A DNA stretch of 64,000 nt from Dipylidium caninum (GCA_017562135.1 QEYB01000234.1:1-64000); one strand, 5' to 3'; numbered from the stretch's first letter, positions 1 to 14,897 are shown. The notes: generated by a model from the sequence alone, not told the origin. Translations and numbers: made by a program.

Positions 1-2779
1 TCCAAATAGAGTCGGAGAGGAACACGAGCAGTTTGTCCAATGTTTGTTCTTCTTGCCCACCAAAATTATAAACACCTGCTCCAATTTCTCCGCGCTGGCA
101 CGCTTGCAAAGGCCACAAATGTGAGGACCTCACTGTTATTTTTGTCAAACAGGGAAAATAAGAAAAAATGCTCACTTCCCCCCAAGGCCATTCCATTGAT
201 GAAACAGGCACGCAGACGAGGCAAACTAAAATAAGTCTATGACAGGATTCAGTGCCTCCCTATTTCTCGTTACCAAACCCCAAAGAACTGACGCATATAG
301 AAGAAAACACCATGCACACGCCCTTAAACCCTAAAACAAATATCCACCTTCTACACTCGTAAATAACCTTCCCCCTTTTACCCACATCCCCTAAATAAGG
401 CCTAAAGGAAAAATGTAAACAGCACAGTTTTGACACATTGATATTACAAATTTTTACCCTATTTCTCAATTAAACACCGAGATGCCAGATGCCTCCCTAT
501 TTTCACACAGTCTCTTCCATTTAGGAAAAATAATGGCTTCAAATCGCAAAATTGCGGCCTTCCCTTATCTGTGGATCAAATGAAACGATAATCTCTTGCG
601 AGTTCATTACTATCCGCGTCATAATAAAAATTAGCCCCATTTCAAGTTATCACCTTCCCTTCAGACGCCTCACTATATTTCATTACATTGTCAAGAGTTG
701 AGATACATTTAAAAAAAGGCGGAAAAATCTTCCGCTGTCAGTTACGTAAAGGGCGCTCCAAATCCTACCCCGTTGTTTAAAGCATAAGCTTGTCAACCCA
801 ATGCAACGAAGTAAGCAAAATAAAGCAATTGGCAATTACCAAATAAGCGATGGATTTTTGTCAGAAATAGCCCCAATTCTTCCATCGAGGGGCAGCATCA
901 AACTATTCGTCCTCCAGACGTTAGGTCTTCCGGGACACATTCGAATTCCTACTTATCTTACCCCACACCACACCACAACGCGTTTAAAATTCTACTTCGA
1001 TGGACATGTTAACCACATTCGTTGCTGCGCCGGCTTCACCACACTTGTTGCTTCATATGATAACTCTATCATGTTCAGATAACTCTCTATTAGTAAGAAA
1101 AAAGCGTCACTGCTTGCGTGTGCCCAAACCAACGATTGTCCACTATCAATGCAAGCCCATGTCCAAACAAGCAGAAGAATTTTGAAAAGATCCAAACTCA
1201 AAGCCGGTATATATGTCACGCTCCATAGTGGAAACCAACTCTTTGCATCAAATAAGAGAACAGTAATTCCTCTCACAAAATAGACCCAAGACCAGGCTAC
1301 CTCACCAATCTTAATCCATGTCGTGTTCTCCCTCAGGGTTACTGACAACCCTCTTCGAATCCGGATTAACTACATAAACGCAGCACCCCGTCCAGGCTGT
1401 GAAAGGATAAAACACGTCGATAAGGTCATTCTTCCGCCAACTCAAATTGTTCAAACATACCCAGAGACTTATTCTTAAAAAAGGAAATATTCTTACCGTA
1501 TTCATATCGACTTGTTATCTACTCCAAATTCATTTCGGCGCAATAGCCCATACCAAGTCCTCACCGACCTTATACACAAATATAATCACATAAGACTTAG
1601 TTAGTAAAGCGGTGTTTTACAAATTTCCGGCAGGGCACAAATGCTTCAGCAATAATGGCACGTGGTCCCAAGACAGTTCTTTCCAAAGCACCGCCCAAAA
1701 GGCTCCTGTGTGAGTTCTCGGTGCCAGCAACTGAAAAGTGGGCCAAATTGTAATGACTCATTGAGCTTAGACTAACAAGAGGTACAAATCACTGACTCCA
1801 TTAATTTTCTCTCCCCAATCACTTCGCAATACCCTCCCCACGCATTATTACCTTTACCACCTTACAGACCTTCCCCCTTTAAAGATTACCATCAAATAAG
1901 TCCTTCTTTATATAGTTACTCAAGCAAAAAGGATACGCAATTAGCAATTCACAAAACGAACCGCTCACTCCCACCAACGCACACTCCACAATATCTCCCT
2001 GATACCGCACATCTCCGCATCCAACCTCGCTAATTAAAATAATCTTATGAATATAGCTTCTTTTCGCCACTACTCCATTTTGTCCCCTATGAAAACGGAC
2101 ACAATAACGCTTCCCTCTACTGTTATTCAACTCAAATGCCTCAATATCTACTTCCGTCTTCACCCCTGCCCCACTTGCCCGAAAAATGTGTATAATCCGA
2201 ATTCTATCGGTGATAATTCACTACAATTTATTTACATTTCCCACCTAGCCCAACTGTCACTCACCACAATTTTGCTTCAAGGGTTTGGAATGATTGACGT
2301 GGCATATTAATGCTGTCTCACCTGCTCCACTTCCGTCGAAACATGTTCGCACATCGCCTCAAAACACCGTTCAGCCGCATGAGAGATAAGCGTAGTACAA
2401 CTTGTAACCCACCTCCCCCAGGTCCTTCCTACATCAACGAAGGCACCCTTCCCTCCCTCATGCCATCCATTTCGGGAGCTAACCATTGGGAAAAATGCCT
2501 TAATTAACATCAGCCAGACAGCCAGCCACCCCAGGCCATCTCCTACTCCACTTCCCTTATCACAATTTCTACATCCTCTGCCCACACCTTAAATCTCTCT
2601 CGTCTCTCTTCCCTCTACTCCCAACTCCTCTCCCTCTCTCGGCTTATCAATACTGCTCTCAATGCCATTCCGGCCCACTCTCCACCAACTTTAACTCACC
2701 ACATCCCCCCAAGAAACCGCTTGCCGCAGTTGGCGTAGTTGCTCAATTTCCCCGACTCCGTGCTCAATTCCCTATCCTT

Positions 2780-2781
<2 letters not shown>
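1..2781. other. intergenic, no gene recognised
   Basis: No open frame here resembles a protein family I know, and none is longer than chance predicts. The right part (about 2,520-2,780) is strongly pyrimidine-rich on the plus strand, which suppresses stop codons and creates spurious frames. I see no tRNA or other RNA gene. Confidence 0.6.

Positions 2782-2819
<38 letters not shown>
2782..2819. repeat. poly(T) tract, 38 nt
   Basis: This is an uninterrupted run of 38 T residues, followed by a C/T-rich stretch. It could be simple-sequence DNA or the poly(A) tail of a retroposed sequence inserted on the minus strand. No target-site duplication or retroposon body was recognised beside it, so the origin is undecided. 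The exact length is unreliable because homopolymers are error-prone. Confidence 0.9.
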
Positions 2820-3139
2820 CCTCCCCTTTTCCCCCTGATTATTTTGTGGGTATATTTCCGCAAGGAACCCAGGAAAAAACAAAAAATGCCAATTGAGTGT
2901 TTTTAGGGGGGAGAGAAGGCAACGGGAAATGAACTAATGACTTACCACCTACGGAATAAGATGCATTTGCGCCCACTTAACAACTGCTAGTTTAATAGTC
3001 AACTGACATTATGGTGATGCCAAACTTTTACACCTTCAAGCTGTCCTAACTTGATCCACTTCACCTTGCATTTTCCTCCTTCAATGTTATTCGAGTTTCC
3101 CTCCGATCTCGTGAAAACGTGTGATCTTCTTCTGTAATG

Positions 3140-3470
3140 CATTTGCTTGCTTTTCTCCAAATTTGTTTCTTGCATGTTTCCACTTCCCCTAGTCCTATCC
3201 ATCTCCCCTCGGTGTGCTCCACACTCTGCCGGACGAATTTTTCCGACCAAACCACGCAATGTTAGGTTAATTGATACACGAATATCCGGCAGGCGTGCGG
3301 CATTATGCGCCTCTGCAATGCAGGCAAAACGAGACAAGAAGTGGAGACAGTCGAGACGAGCGTTGAGGGACAGGGAGATTCACGGCTAGATGAGCGCGGA
3401 ATGTGGGGAGTAGAGAGAGAAGAGAAAGAAGAGGAGAGGAGAGGCGAGAATCGCGTAGAGGAGAAAGAAG
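3140..3470 (+). repeat. fragment of the interspersed repeat family also at 14-17 kb and 28-30 kb
   Basis: The block matches, with many substitutions, positions about 28,710-28,870 on the plus strand and about 16,720-16,480 on the minus strand. Shared landmarks in the same order are an 'acgaattt..ccgac' segment, then 'atgcgc(c/t)tct' followed by a 'caaacaa/caggcaaaacga'-like stretch, then purine-rich GAGGAGAGG sequence. Only the middle part of the longer copies is represented. Frames through it are low-complexity and I do not call a gene. Confidence 0.5.
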
Positions 3471-6400
3471 TAAAAATTGCTATGACTAACTTCCAAGAGC
3501 AGTTTACCTTTTTGACAAGAATTTCACGTGTTTCATCCTGCTTCCTGTGCAAACCCAGCAGAATTGTCTGGAATCCAAATTTGCTGATGTGTAGCCAAGG
3601 ATGCCTTAATACTCTTTGTGTAAATACCCCTCGTCTCTTTTTGCCGTAAGTGTCGTCAGACGTTTCACGACTTCATAAAATCTGCTTACACGTAAGGTTA
3701 TTAGCTTTGAAAAATTTACTTAGTCAGAGGTAATTTTTTCTAAGCTTCTATTTAAATATCATAGTCTTGTCGAAGTGGCTAATTCGATTTCGCGTGCCTG
3801 ATGTTATTATACCTCGTGGCTCTGCACCTTGCGAGCGTTCTTTTGCTGCTTTGATAATGTGCCTTTACCACGCTATATGTCGAAAATGTACACCATTATT
3901 CTCAGTCCAAGCCTCTGAGGATGTTCCTCCGTAGAACCCGCGCCGCTTGTTAGAAGATGTCTAGTTTTTGCGATTTCCATAGGCTCTCCGAGAACGTTCT
4001 AGGTGTGGGGCGTACGAGGGCAGCGACTAGAAAAAGCCGGTGAGATTTTATTTTCAAGTCAGAGGAAAGGAATTTCGTAGAACGTATTCATAATCGCTAA
4101 AGCACTCCTAAACAAAGATCTTTATATCGGCTTCAGTAGCAACCGAGCATCCCATCTAGTTACACCAACTTATGACAAGTGAAAGCGAATGCGAGGTCGC
4201 GACGCGAGCCGATCGGGAAAGCTGGTGTCTATTCTCTTCTTCGAGTCAGGAGGCAGTTAGCATGAACTTTCCGGAAAGCTCACTCCCTCATCCTACGAAA
4301 TCGTTTGCCCTCGTTCCTCAACTTCAGCTTTGAGGAAGTGCTACGGATGGGAGAAAAATGAGCTGGAGTACGGGATTCCGAGCCAGAGGATGATTTGGGA
4401 GTTGGACAGGTTGTGAATACGTTTCAATGGAAAAAACTTCAGTAGGAATATGCTCGTATTGGAATTTAGAAGATCCAGTCAGCGTGTTGTGCCGGTGATA
4501 GATGAATGAATTGAAGGCTGAATGTGAGGAAATGTGGCTGTTTCCCGTGTTCTGACTGTGGGTTGAAGTTTGGTCACCGCATTGGCGGGCTCTGCTACGT
4601 CTTCGCCTATTCCTTCACTGCTTTCCTCCACTATCTTTAACCACCTAGACTATCATCCCGAAATTTTAGTCCCCGCCAGTACTTCAAACATTATCCGTTC
4701 ATCCACTTATTCACCGTGTCTGAATGGATTACAATCACCGCCGACACAAATTTTGTCAATCCACTAGTAAAATAAAACCTAACAGCATCTACCACTTAAC
4801 TGTGCCACCCACGAGATAAGGTGCATGTCCACACCACATACTGCACGCATATACGTGCCCATGCAGTTTCCGGCTGTAGATGCTCTCAGACACGGTCAAC
4901 ATTCCTCCCCCGAGCCTCTGGCCTCACTGCCAAGTTTCCCTCGCCTTTTGTGAGTTCTGGACTCAATGACAAGTACAACTTAAGTGGGTCCACACTGCCT
5001 TACTCACCACCTAGTTTCCCTCACACACACGCCGCAGGACAATGATTCGAATTTAAACTCCGCTTCTCATGCTGGTGAATATCTTGATCCGCGGTCAATC
5101 CTGCTAAGTAAAATGAAATTCATCTGCCTGATCGTCGACGACGAACTACTGAATTTAAATGTTGTTCATTAATTTCAACTTCCACGGTATTAAACACTTC
5201 ATCTATTTCACGCCCCATAAGTGTGCCTTTGGAAGCACCTCGACGTCCTTTGCAGAGCGTATATGCTGCAGGTTGACGCGACACTGTGCAGAAAGTAAGT
5301 GTAAACCCTGAAAAAATTATGTCCGCACTATAATTGTTCAGCTATCCACTCAAATAACGATTTTTCAGAAGTGCATGCATAGTGTTGCCAGGACTTGTGA
5401 CGATGATGATATTATTCCAGCCCAGAGAGATGAAAACACATACACACCTCACACTGCAGAGCCACTTTAAACTAAACCGTCGTCCAAAGTTGCGAGGGGT
5501 CCGGTGTGTGGTGTGGTGAAGAAGTGCATTTCGCCAAACCTGTCAGTTCGTTAATTGTTGACAAATAGATTGAAGGTGGGACATGTAATAGGGTGTTCGA
5601 ATAAACATGAAATGCAAAACTGGACGACGAAGTGAGGCAGGCCAACAACATTCATGACTTTACTGGCTGTGCATTAAAGTCACTCTAGAAACTAATGTAC
5701 TCGAATGTCAACATTTCTTTCAACTTGACAGGAACATACTCGAGGTGGCATGCAGAGAGCCTTGGTCGAACGCTATGTTATTAGGATAGGCGTCTCGGAT
5801 GTTACTTTGATTTTAAGTGAAGTCTGATGGACTGCAGATCCAATGGAATTAGAACTAGAAACATCTCTCCGCCTAACCACCCGGTCTACAGGGAGCATCT
5901 TCAGAGCTTGAACTGCGGCTTATTGTGGATTTGACACATGCACTATGGTCAATTGATGAGTGGAAGCCTTGAAGCATCTCTGTTCCGTACCTACCTGTAA
6001 CACGAAAGAATCTTGTCACATGTACAGCATACAATCCGCGCATAACGGCTCTCTCCCACACAGAAGACTTTGAATAGCATAAGTTTTTCTTTTGCCTCCG
6101 CAATGAGTGCACACTCTAGCTTTTTGCCAGTGAAGTCTTATTCCAAAACAAGTGGAGTCCGTGGCTGGAAGGAGCAAGGTGAATAGCAATTGATAGGTAG
6201 ACGTCTTGTTGAACGACCATATCGTCCGTGCCTACTAGAGTGCGTTATCGTGTCCAACAATTTTGTTGTGCCGCCGGTGAGATCTCACCATTCACTGAAT
6301 CCCATATCGACGCGAACTCTCGATGTTTCCGATGCACGAACATCAAGTCCGCAGCTGTAAGCAGACACTTACCCAAATTAATGTAAAGCCTACAGCACAA

Positions 6401-9400
6401 GCGAAAAACTTCGACTTATTAGCTTTACTTCGAGGGGAAGGAAATGCGAAAAAGAAATTGAAACGGACGTCCCGAAAACTGATTAGTGATTTATAGGAAG
6501 AACTTCGTGACCATTAGCGACGCAAGAACCGTGAAGCATATTTTCCAAACGCAGTGTTTGGGAAGGCCACCGAGCCGAGTCGCTCATGAGAGAAAAAAGT
6601 AGTGTACATCTGCGAACCAGCTCTCAGCTGGCAAATGTTCAGCGGTGCATCACATCGTCGTACGACACCGTAAGACTTTACTGTTTGTGGGATACAAGCA
6701 GTCCCCCATTGTCAAACGCGTCAGACACATAAGACTATTACACAATTTATGCAACCGAAGAGTTTTCTAACTCCCTCCGTTTAAAAAAAGTGGCAAATGA
6801 GGAGCAATGATCTATATCGGAATCACTCCCTCAACGTCACTTCGGATGTTCACTTTTTCACTGTTGTCCTCTAGTGCAGTCCTTTATCGTCTCCACATTT
6901 CCATCTAGAGATAACCTCGTTAGTCATACCTTCCACACTCGCCTTTCCGTTTGATCAGTTGTCTTACATTGGGTAAAATGGTATCTTATTCCATCCAGGA
7001 CCTACTAAAGGTAACAGCCATAACAACGATTTAAGCCACACGTCAGGCATGTCATGCCCAAGCTGTCTCATGTGAAAATACACAGCATTGACGGATTGGT
7101 GTGATTTTTGACTTAAGCCTAGCGTTCTACGTGCATATACAAGGACTTGAGAGTGCCAAAATGTTAGTATAGCCTAAGCATGAACCAGAGAGATGATCAA
7201 ATATAAGCAAAGTAAACAATGAAACACCAATAATAAAGGACTAATGAAAGTATGAACTAGCTTAAAATATGTCACATTAAGCAAAATAGCAGGCAAATGT
7301 CAATTGCAGAATGTGCGCCAATGAGTGTTGTAGAGACGGTATTACTCTTCCTTATCAAATGCTGATTGACTTGCATTGTCGGCCGACGAAGTATACAAAA
7401 ACAATGTCCTTAATACAATATAAACTAGCCAGCGCTTATTGATTTATTTCATTTTAGTAAGCTAAGTGGTGCGCGACAAAAAACATCTAACTCCAAAACA
7501 AATAACAAATAATACAATATTATTTCATTTGTAACAATGGCTAAATGGCAACAAAAACTACACCCCTATCAACACTTCCTTTCACAAGAAAACCCGCAAA
7601 TTAAATATAAGAATAGTAATTGTAGTTCCAGCACGAACCATAGGTAATCATCACGTAGGCAAAACGAAACTAAGGCCAATTTCAGCACAAAACATTGGTG
7701 CTCGCTTCAAGTTTTAAGACTTCCATTTTTTCACCCATACTGTTGACATGAGAAACCACAGAGGGGTAACTTCCCCAATATCTTATTCTTACGAATTAAC
7801 TAGTGGAACATAAGAGCTTATTCTAAACCCACGTGGCTCCTCTCATCACCTGGTACAGGACGTCGTCTCCATTTTCTCTGACTCATGTAACTGTTGACAG
7901 TTATGAAGTTATTCTGCCAATCTGTGTGCCTTTTTTAGGGGTTGGCAAAAATTTTCCCCTTCTTCCTTATTACAACTATTTCCTGCTTCATTTCTTTTTT
8001 AATGTGCGTCAAATCTGAACAACATGGTCGGCGTAGAACACCTTTTTGCTTATACATGTAATGAAAGTATGTTCGGAGGCTTCATAATACCTGCATTCGT
8101 TGTGTGTAAACATTGCTTGGTTACCATATTCACCTCTCTCGACACTACTGAATCCTCGCTAAGTGTGCACACACATTATACCTAGAGGTGAGTGTATATA
8201 GCAATCCTATTCGAGAGCACGGGGAAATCCGTGGCAGACAGCACTAGGCCAAAAGTGTGCGTATAGTGATATGACATGTTTTGTACTGAACGATGATATT
8301 ATTGTCATCCGTGAAGTCCTAAAGTGATACCAACTTCTACCGTTTTCATCATTCGTCCGAAACACTTTTGCGTCGCATGCATTAGGGAGATAGATCGTTA
8401 TTCCATGACATCCCCATAAAACTCGACGCCCGTGAACGGAAGTGTCAATGAGAGCCCGTATCTGCAAGTACGCATGACCAAATATTTGAAATTGCACACA
8501 TTCGCTGACTTCCTTTTATATTCAAGGTGAGATATTGAATGGGAGGAAGAAAAATTCCAAACGGGACCCGCGATTAACACATGCGGGACGTGATTGAAAG
8601 ATGGAAAGAAACGAGTAGACGTTAAATCTATAATGGATGTGAAAGAAAAGACCGCTGCAAGCTCGCAGAACCCGTGAGCATCCTCTTTCACCTCTGCACG
8701 CTCATGATTGGTGCGAACATCGAGTTTATAGACAGCCACTTATAACACAAAATGTACTATTAACACAGCCCACTCGACGATCTTAAACAGCCTATTGTTG
8801 CGAAAAAAGTTGCACCGTGAGTGTATATCTAATTTTAAAACCCAATTTCTTCATCCGCCTGATTTTCCAAAAATGGGTTCATTCCTCATAATAAGGGTAT
8901 TTGTGTGGTGGAGACGGCCCACGTAGTCTAGCGCGCTAAGGGCAAGCATAATCACACGTAAATCACTTTCTGTTACCTCAAAGAAGCGATACACTTTTTC
9001 GTAGGCTGTCTTTCCTTTCTGTCCCTATTTTTTTGCAGATTTCTTTCGTACCTCTCTTCTTTGATAAATCTTCGGCGCGCTGATGGTTGTCATCATGAGG
9101 GAACCTCATCCGACAGTTAGAATATTCCGTCAATGGTTAGCTGCCGACAGGTAATATGCTGTCAGCACTAAAACCTGCCCAGGGAACTGCGAGGAACGCA
9201 CTCTCACAATTGCGAGGACAGTCGCCCGCTTACCGTTCTTCTCAACCGATTTTATAGTTTCGTGTTAGTCCACTTAAACTGCAACTCCGTCCACGGAATG
9301 ACTTTTTGTTTAGTGAGCTCATTCAAACTGTCATTCATTATCTCACCCAATGATCTCTGCTCGCACGTAAAAACCCGGGCACTTCCCACAGTGACCACCC

Positions 9401-12400
9401 ATCACTGGTTTGGCATGCGTTTCCTCTCTTCCCTTGATCGCCTGCCGAAATGCCTTTTACCGCTCTAATGCACTAATCGACTCGATACTGAATGATGTCA
9501 TCTTCAGGGAATTGAAATATCACTAATATTTCTGCCTGCACCGAGAGGAGTTGAATCAGACTTGGTAAGATTCCACGCACAGATGGGTTGGCTCTCGTTC
9601 GTACCGTGATCGCCATACTGATGAACATCTCGTAGGCGGTTGTGTGGGCATGGGTTGGACAGTTGAGACAGAATAGCTAGTTGGTGACTAGCCACAAATC
9701 ATTTCCTCTGCGAAATAGGGTAAGCGTAATTCCTACCGGTCAATGTTTGTGGAGCAACCTGAGATCTTAAAGAAGCTTCAAGAAAACGCACATTCCTTGA
9801 GTCGTTTACCAACAACAGGTACACCCAACAAATCATGCCTAACAAAACGAAATACAAACTTGGATTTCGACAAAAACAGTGTAATCATATACTGAGGAAT
9901 GAGATGAAATAATTTCGAAGACATTGGTTGTAGGTCGACCTCTTAGCACCTCTAAGCAGTGACGTTATCTCATCGATGACATCTCACATACGTATTTCGT
10001 GCTTCACATGCTTATGGGCGGTCGTACGAAGCGCACGAGTGGATGCGAAGTCATGCGATCTTTTCTGCATGGCTCCTCTATTCGGTTCCTGACGGGGATG
10101 CGCGTTATTGTTTGTTCCACACAGACCCAACGGTTAGGTCGTGTGATAAGTGAGAGTTCAGTCTTCTTCGCCTCTAGTCTATGCGTACCACTATGTCGCA
10201 TAATAATGAGAAGGTTTTTCTCTGAGGACGTCATGTTCAGCGCCGATTGTCAAGACACCATTATGAGGATAGACGCTTAGTACAAGATCCGCCTTTTTCA
10301 CAAGCCTACCGCCACCATGGGTTCCACCAATGCCAGAACAAGTGACTACCGTGCCAATCAACATGGGACGGTATCAAAAAACCGCAACAGAATGTGTACG
10401 CGAGCTTTGTTCTCCACCTCCTTCTAAACCAACATAGTCCACAGGTTAGAAGACTTTAACGATCACCTTAGAAATTTACAAAGCCTGATGTATAACCTTG
10501 TTGAGTTAGGAGTGAAAGACTGGAAGAGAATTTATTTGTCGAACATTCGAGAGTTCAACCGCACGATCGACTGTGGCAACTAAGGAACCGGCCAGCTTCA
10601 AACAATGTTAGTTTTCATCATATTTTGGGATACTCTAAATACGCACGTGAGCAGTGCGACACTCCAAATATTTCGCCGTCCTCAAATTGATTCAACACAT
10701 ATCATATGAGGAAAGACAGCAGATGCAACCTGTCAACCCTCTTCCACGTGAATGTGTATCCAGACTGCTTTTGTCTTCCACCTGAGAGCGCCTTGGCTAC
10801 TGGTGGCAGTAGAGGACAGGTTGAACAGCACTGCGATGACTCGTACTTACGCGAGTGCTGTGCAAGTGCTTTGAGTAGTGTTGGCGAAGCGTGCTCGAAA
10901 AATAACCCAACACCGCATGCGGCATGCTGAGTAGACTTCGATGATGCTGTTCTCTAAAATGGCGCAGTCTTTCCCTCCGTATGACTCGGCGGATCTTGCG
11001 CCTCTGTGGTGTCGATCAGGCAGTGCTACTTAGCAGAGGTCCAAGCGGATGGACATCGCAGCTTGGACACCGGGCCGCTTTCTCAACCATCCCAATTGCA
11101 AACAGCCTCTTCCTACTCGCCTTTTATGCTACCATTTGTCGCGTTACTCGAGATAGAATTAAACTTTTTCATGCACTAACTTTCGTTCGTTTTTCCTATT
11201 CGTTCAGGCATGCTGAAGTAGAAATGCAGCAGTCGGAAGGCGACCGAGGGGCACCTTCACTGGCGCATTAGTCAACGGTCAACTTGGCAACTTAAGCCTT
11301 CTGTTTATCGTCCGCCTTTCCTATCTGTCCTACTTCACAATGAACATGACAACAGCATTTAGAAGAAGAGACGAAGTGTTTCAGAGGTCACAAGTGGAAG
11401 GAGGGCACGTTTACTTCGCACTCAACTGCGCACCTCCTTCATCTACCAATCTGCTCTGGTTGCCATACGATTGATGCAATGGTAAGAGAGCAGTCCGATC
11501 GGCCTATCGGCTGCCGACCGCTCGCATTGGGGATTAATCGCCCTGCCCAGCATCATTACACTCACTGCACAGTCACGTCTTCGCCAAGTGAAAAGTGTAG
11601 TCATGCGGAGACTGCGGGGTGGGCGTGTGCCTTCTACTGTTCAATATCACCGGGCGTAAGAACGAGAGGAAAGTACGAAAAGAAGGCAGTCAGAGCACGA
11701 GACCGTGGTGGGGTTGGCGCATCTCATCGTGACCAAATGGCCTCGAGAGCAGTTTAATGCCAACTGAATAAAACATTAAACTTTACAGATGACAGCAGGA
11801 CACGTCCAACCGTGATGAACCGCTCGATGTCCCTCCACAAATCTACAGCGCCAAATAGCGATGTGGAATGAGACCTTTGCGACTACCTGACATTTTTCGT
11901 GTCACGAGCAGATGGTCAGCTACGTGACATGTCGGTGAAATGGCATCGGACAAGCACCAAGCAGAACTGTGCACCTGCACCTAGCAGCAAAGGAGCACCT
12001 CTCTGTCGCTCAATGCTTTGAACAGAGCACAAATTCTGGCCCTGGGCCTGGCATCCCTGGCTCAGCACTCATCCTCGTCCTGTCGGTTTTGTCGCATATT
12101 CTTTGATAAGGCGTTGGTCATTGCCACGGTGTGACGCCTATACGTGACCTGTCAACTTTCCTCTCTCATACGTGTCAAAAAAGTATGATCTTGCAGGAAA
12201 ACAACACACCAGTATGTCCAGCATTTGCACGAGTTTCAGTCAACGTTGCGTCTTTACGTAGTAGTTTCGAGGAGCAAAATCGTTCACTCTGGCACGTTTC
12301 GGCGCCAAGTTGTAGTCAGCTATACGCTCTCTTGCCTGTTTATTTGTGAAAGATCACTTATTTTTTCAGTTCGCACTCAATTGCCTTTGTGGCCACTCGG

Positions 12401-14227
12401 TTGGAGAATAAGGAACAACCACCTATCTTCGGCCTCATCCTCGCAGTTTCTTTTCCCCGCATTCGGTCCTCATCCTTACCCCACGTCGCCGGACTTATTT
12501 GACATAGATTTGTGCACAGCACACGCTCTCTAAAGCTTACATTCATTCAATCAATCACTCCTCTCGCCCTCAAAATCCGCTGAACTCCTATGATAACTGC
12601 CCACTTCCCAGATTCCTTGCCTCTTCTTCTCTCTCGTCAAAGGGTGCTTGTGAAGTATGGTGAACTCCACACTCGCTTCCACCGCCGTGCCGGAGAGGAC
12701 ATGCACGTCCAACGTGCCTACTCAGTCAATTTAACGGAACCTCCCATGTTCGACCAACCCCGTGCTCCATCTTCGAAAGAAAGTATTTAAGGTGACAGTG
12801 TAAAGCACGCGGCACTCCGATTCGAACGAAACTGAGTGTCTTACATGCGAGCAGCATCTACACTGTTGGTGGTTATGAGTGCAGCAATGAGAGTGGCAAA
12901 GGTTGAAGAAGGATATGCCATGTGTCACCTCAAACGTTCGATGTCCAGTCCGGAGGAGAAGGGAACTCGTGCAGGTGTGCTTCTTGAAGTAAAAGATCAC
13001 CCTGGCTGCTAGTTTGACAGTTTCGAAATGCTCATTTTTGTTTCGTTCTTGTTCAGTTGCGTCTGAGACACACACGTTTCAAGTGAGTTCAAAATTCTTA
13101 CTAATAAAATTTCGAATGAAATTGTGCATTTGCGACGAAGTGTGTGAAGTGATTCGTTGCACACAAGTTGCCGGACACCACCAGTGTGGCGGTGCCGAGG
13201 AGTCCCACCTGATCGGTGGGTGCTAGAAACTGATGCAGGCAGAGGGGAATGAGGGGATATTGAGTGCTCTGCATATCCTCCATCGCCAAACACCTCGAAT
13301 CCCTATGTCCGTCAACTGGGTGTTGGTCGACCTCATGTTGGCATCGCTTCTACCGTGGACGTTTCGGCTTTATCAAACGATGCAGTGGCTGAGCAGAGGC
13401 ATTAACTGGGAGTAGATGACTGGAGTCGAATGAGAGAGGTGGGAGCAGAATGAGCGAATGTGCTGTTTTGCAGTGAGTGCTGTTACAAATGAACTCCTCT
13501 GCAAACAAGAATTTTACCACATTCTCCATATTCACCCGGCCCTCCTCGACTAGCTATCACTTTCCCTTGATTAGGGCATAATTTTATAATGAACAGTTGC
13601 TACAATAACAAAGTGTAATTATCAAAATCTTTTAACCAGTTACTAATCTGCAAGTGTAGGGTTTCTGGAAGTCGACAGACCCGCTAGCAGTTCTGCCGGT
13701 CAACGGACGTGAACAACGATGTCTGTCCGTCAGTGAAGAAGAACTGGGGTCCATCAAAGCTTCGTGTGTGGACAATCGTACAACTGCTGAGAAGGAAGAC
13801 ACGGCAAGTAAGAGGGCGAGGAAGAAGGTCGACCTTAACCAAAGGCCTAAAGTGGTTTGTGAGGAAGACGATTGCTGAAAGCTTGGACGGAGTTGTAAGT
13901 GGACGAGAGGTGATTCGTACTCAGGTACACTGTGGCATAATTGAAAGTCGCTCGTTCTTCTCCACCGGGGTGGGGTGGGCGGGGCGGAGTGAGTGGGATG
14001 CAACGTCAAAAGGGGAGAGAAGGAAGTCGACTTGCCAATTGACCAGTGATTGTTTTTTTCATGCCGACCAGTCGCTTGCAACAGTGGAATATTCGTATGT
14101 CGAATAAAAATTGTGAACTGCCATCTAGAAAGGAATTCAGCCGCCAAGCCTTGCACACCATCGACAGCGTTGAGCACATTTTATCGTAAAGTCGATTTGG
14201 AGGCGAAAATCATCGCCATCGCTGTTA
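3471..14227. other. long gene-free region
   Basis: I found no recognisable protein family, RNA gene or repeat family member in this stretch. Open frames are 60-180 codons and fit chance expectation. Base composition is mixed: A/T-rich at 7.1-7.7 kb and more G/C-rich at 10-12 kb. A short motif around 14,080-14,105 (gtggaatattcg.atg.cgaata) recurs near 14,922-14,943 and belongs to the repeat area that follows. Confidence 0.5.
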
Positions 14228-14897
14228 ATTGGAGAGCCTCGCCTCTGGGTAGGGAGGACGGTGGGCAGTGGGCGATGGTGGCACTCAGAAGATGGATGAG
14301 GTGGAGTCGGAGCGGTGGGGAAAGCTTTCGTTATCCCTAATGGCGATATCGGGGCTGGAGGTGGATGTGGAGGGGGACGAGCAGGAGCAGAGGAATTCCA
14401 CAAGCCGGGATTTCCCGTCACTCTTTGACGAGGTGGCCATTCTCTCCATGGATGTCCGGTCGAGCAACAGACAAACTTCTCCTCGCAAAGTGAGTCGCGC
14501 TCAAATTGCATTTCTTCTCTCCTCTCCTCTCGTCTCCTCTCGTCTTCTCCCTTCTCATCGCCAATCCTCGTGACTCTTCGCTTCCTGTTGTCTGCATTGT
14601 AGAAGCACATAGCTTCCCGCCTCCTGTGCTCCTTTTGCTGTGGACTGCCCAGCAAATGCGTGCGGGAGAGTGGGGAGCAACACAGAACGAGGAACAAAAA
14701 GGAGAAAAAATTGAACAAAGTTAAGGCCATACTCTCTTTCTCTCTTCTCCCTTTCTCCATCACTTCCTCTCCCGCTCCCCCTTACCCTGAGAGTCATGAA
14801 CATAAGGACATATGATAAGTGTGATATACGTAGCCGGAGCTAGTTGCAAGCATTTGTGCTCTCCTTCGGCTTTCTATCTGCCACACACGTCATTTTG
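14228..14897 (-). repeat. terminal-repeat-like copy A of the interspersed element
   Basis: This ~670-bp block is a direct repeat of 16,229-16,893, at roughly four bases in five. Shared landmarks in order are a 'gcctcgcct' start, a GAAGATGGATGAGG segment, 'gaggaattccacaagccggg', 'caacagacaaacttctcctc', then 'ctagttgcaagcatttgtgc'. It is called minus because the matching block at 28.5-29.2 kb reads the other way. With 16,229-17,170 it brackets about 1.3 kb, which resembles the terminal repeats of a short non-autonomous LTR element. No protein was recognised, and the long minus-strand frames through it are compositional. Confidence 0.65.

Noticed and set aside
1879..2163. 94-codon minus-strand frame with ordinary amino-acid composition
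   Set aside because: No family resemblance and no splice context, and frames of this size are expected many times by chance in 64 kb.
13632..14763. Two minus-strand frames of 181 and 208 codons
   Set aside because: The minus strand is pyrimidine-rich here, lowering stop frequency. The products are low-complexity Ser/Pro/Arg sequence, and the related copy at 16 kb does not keep the same frames.
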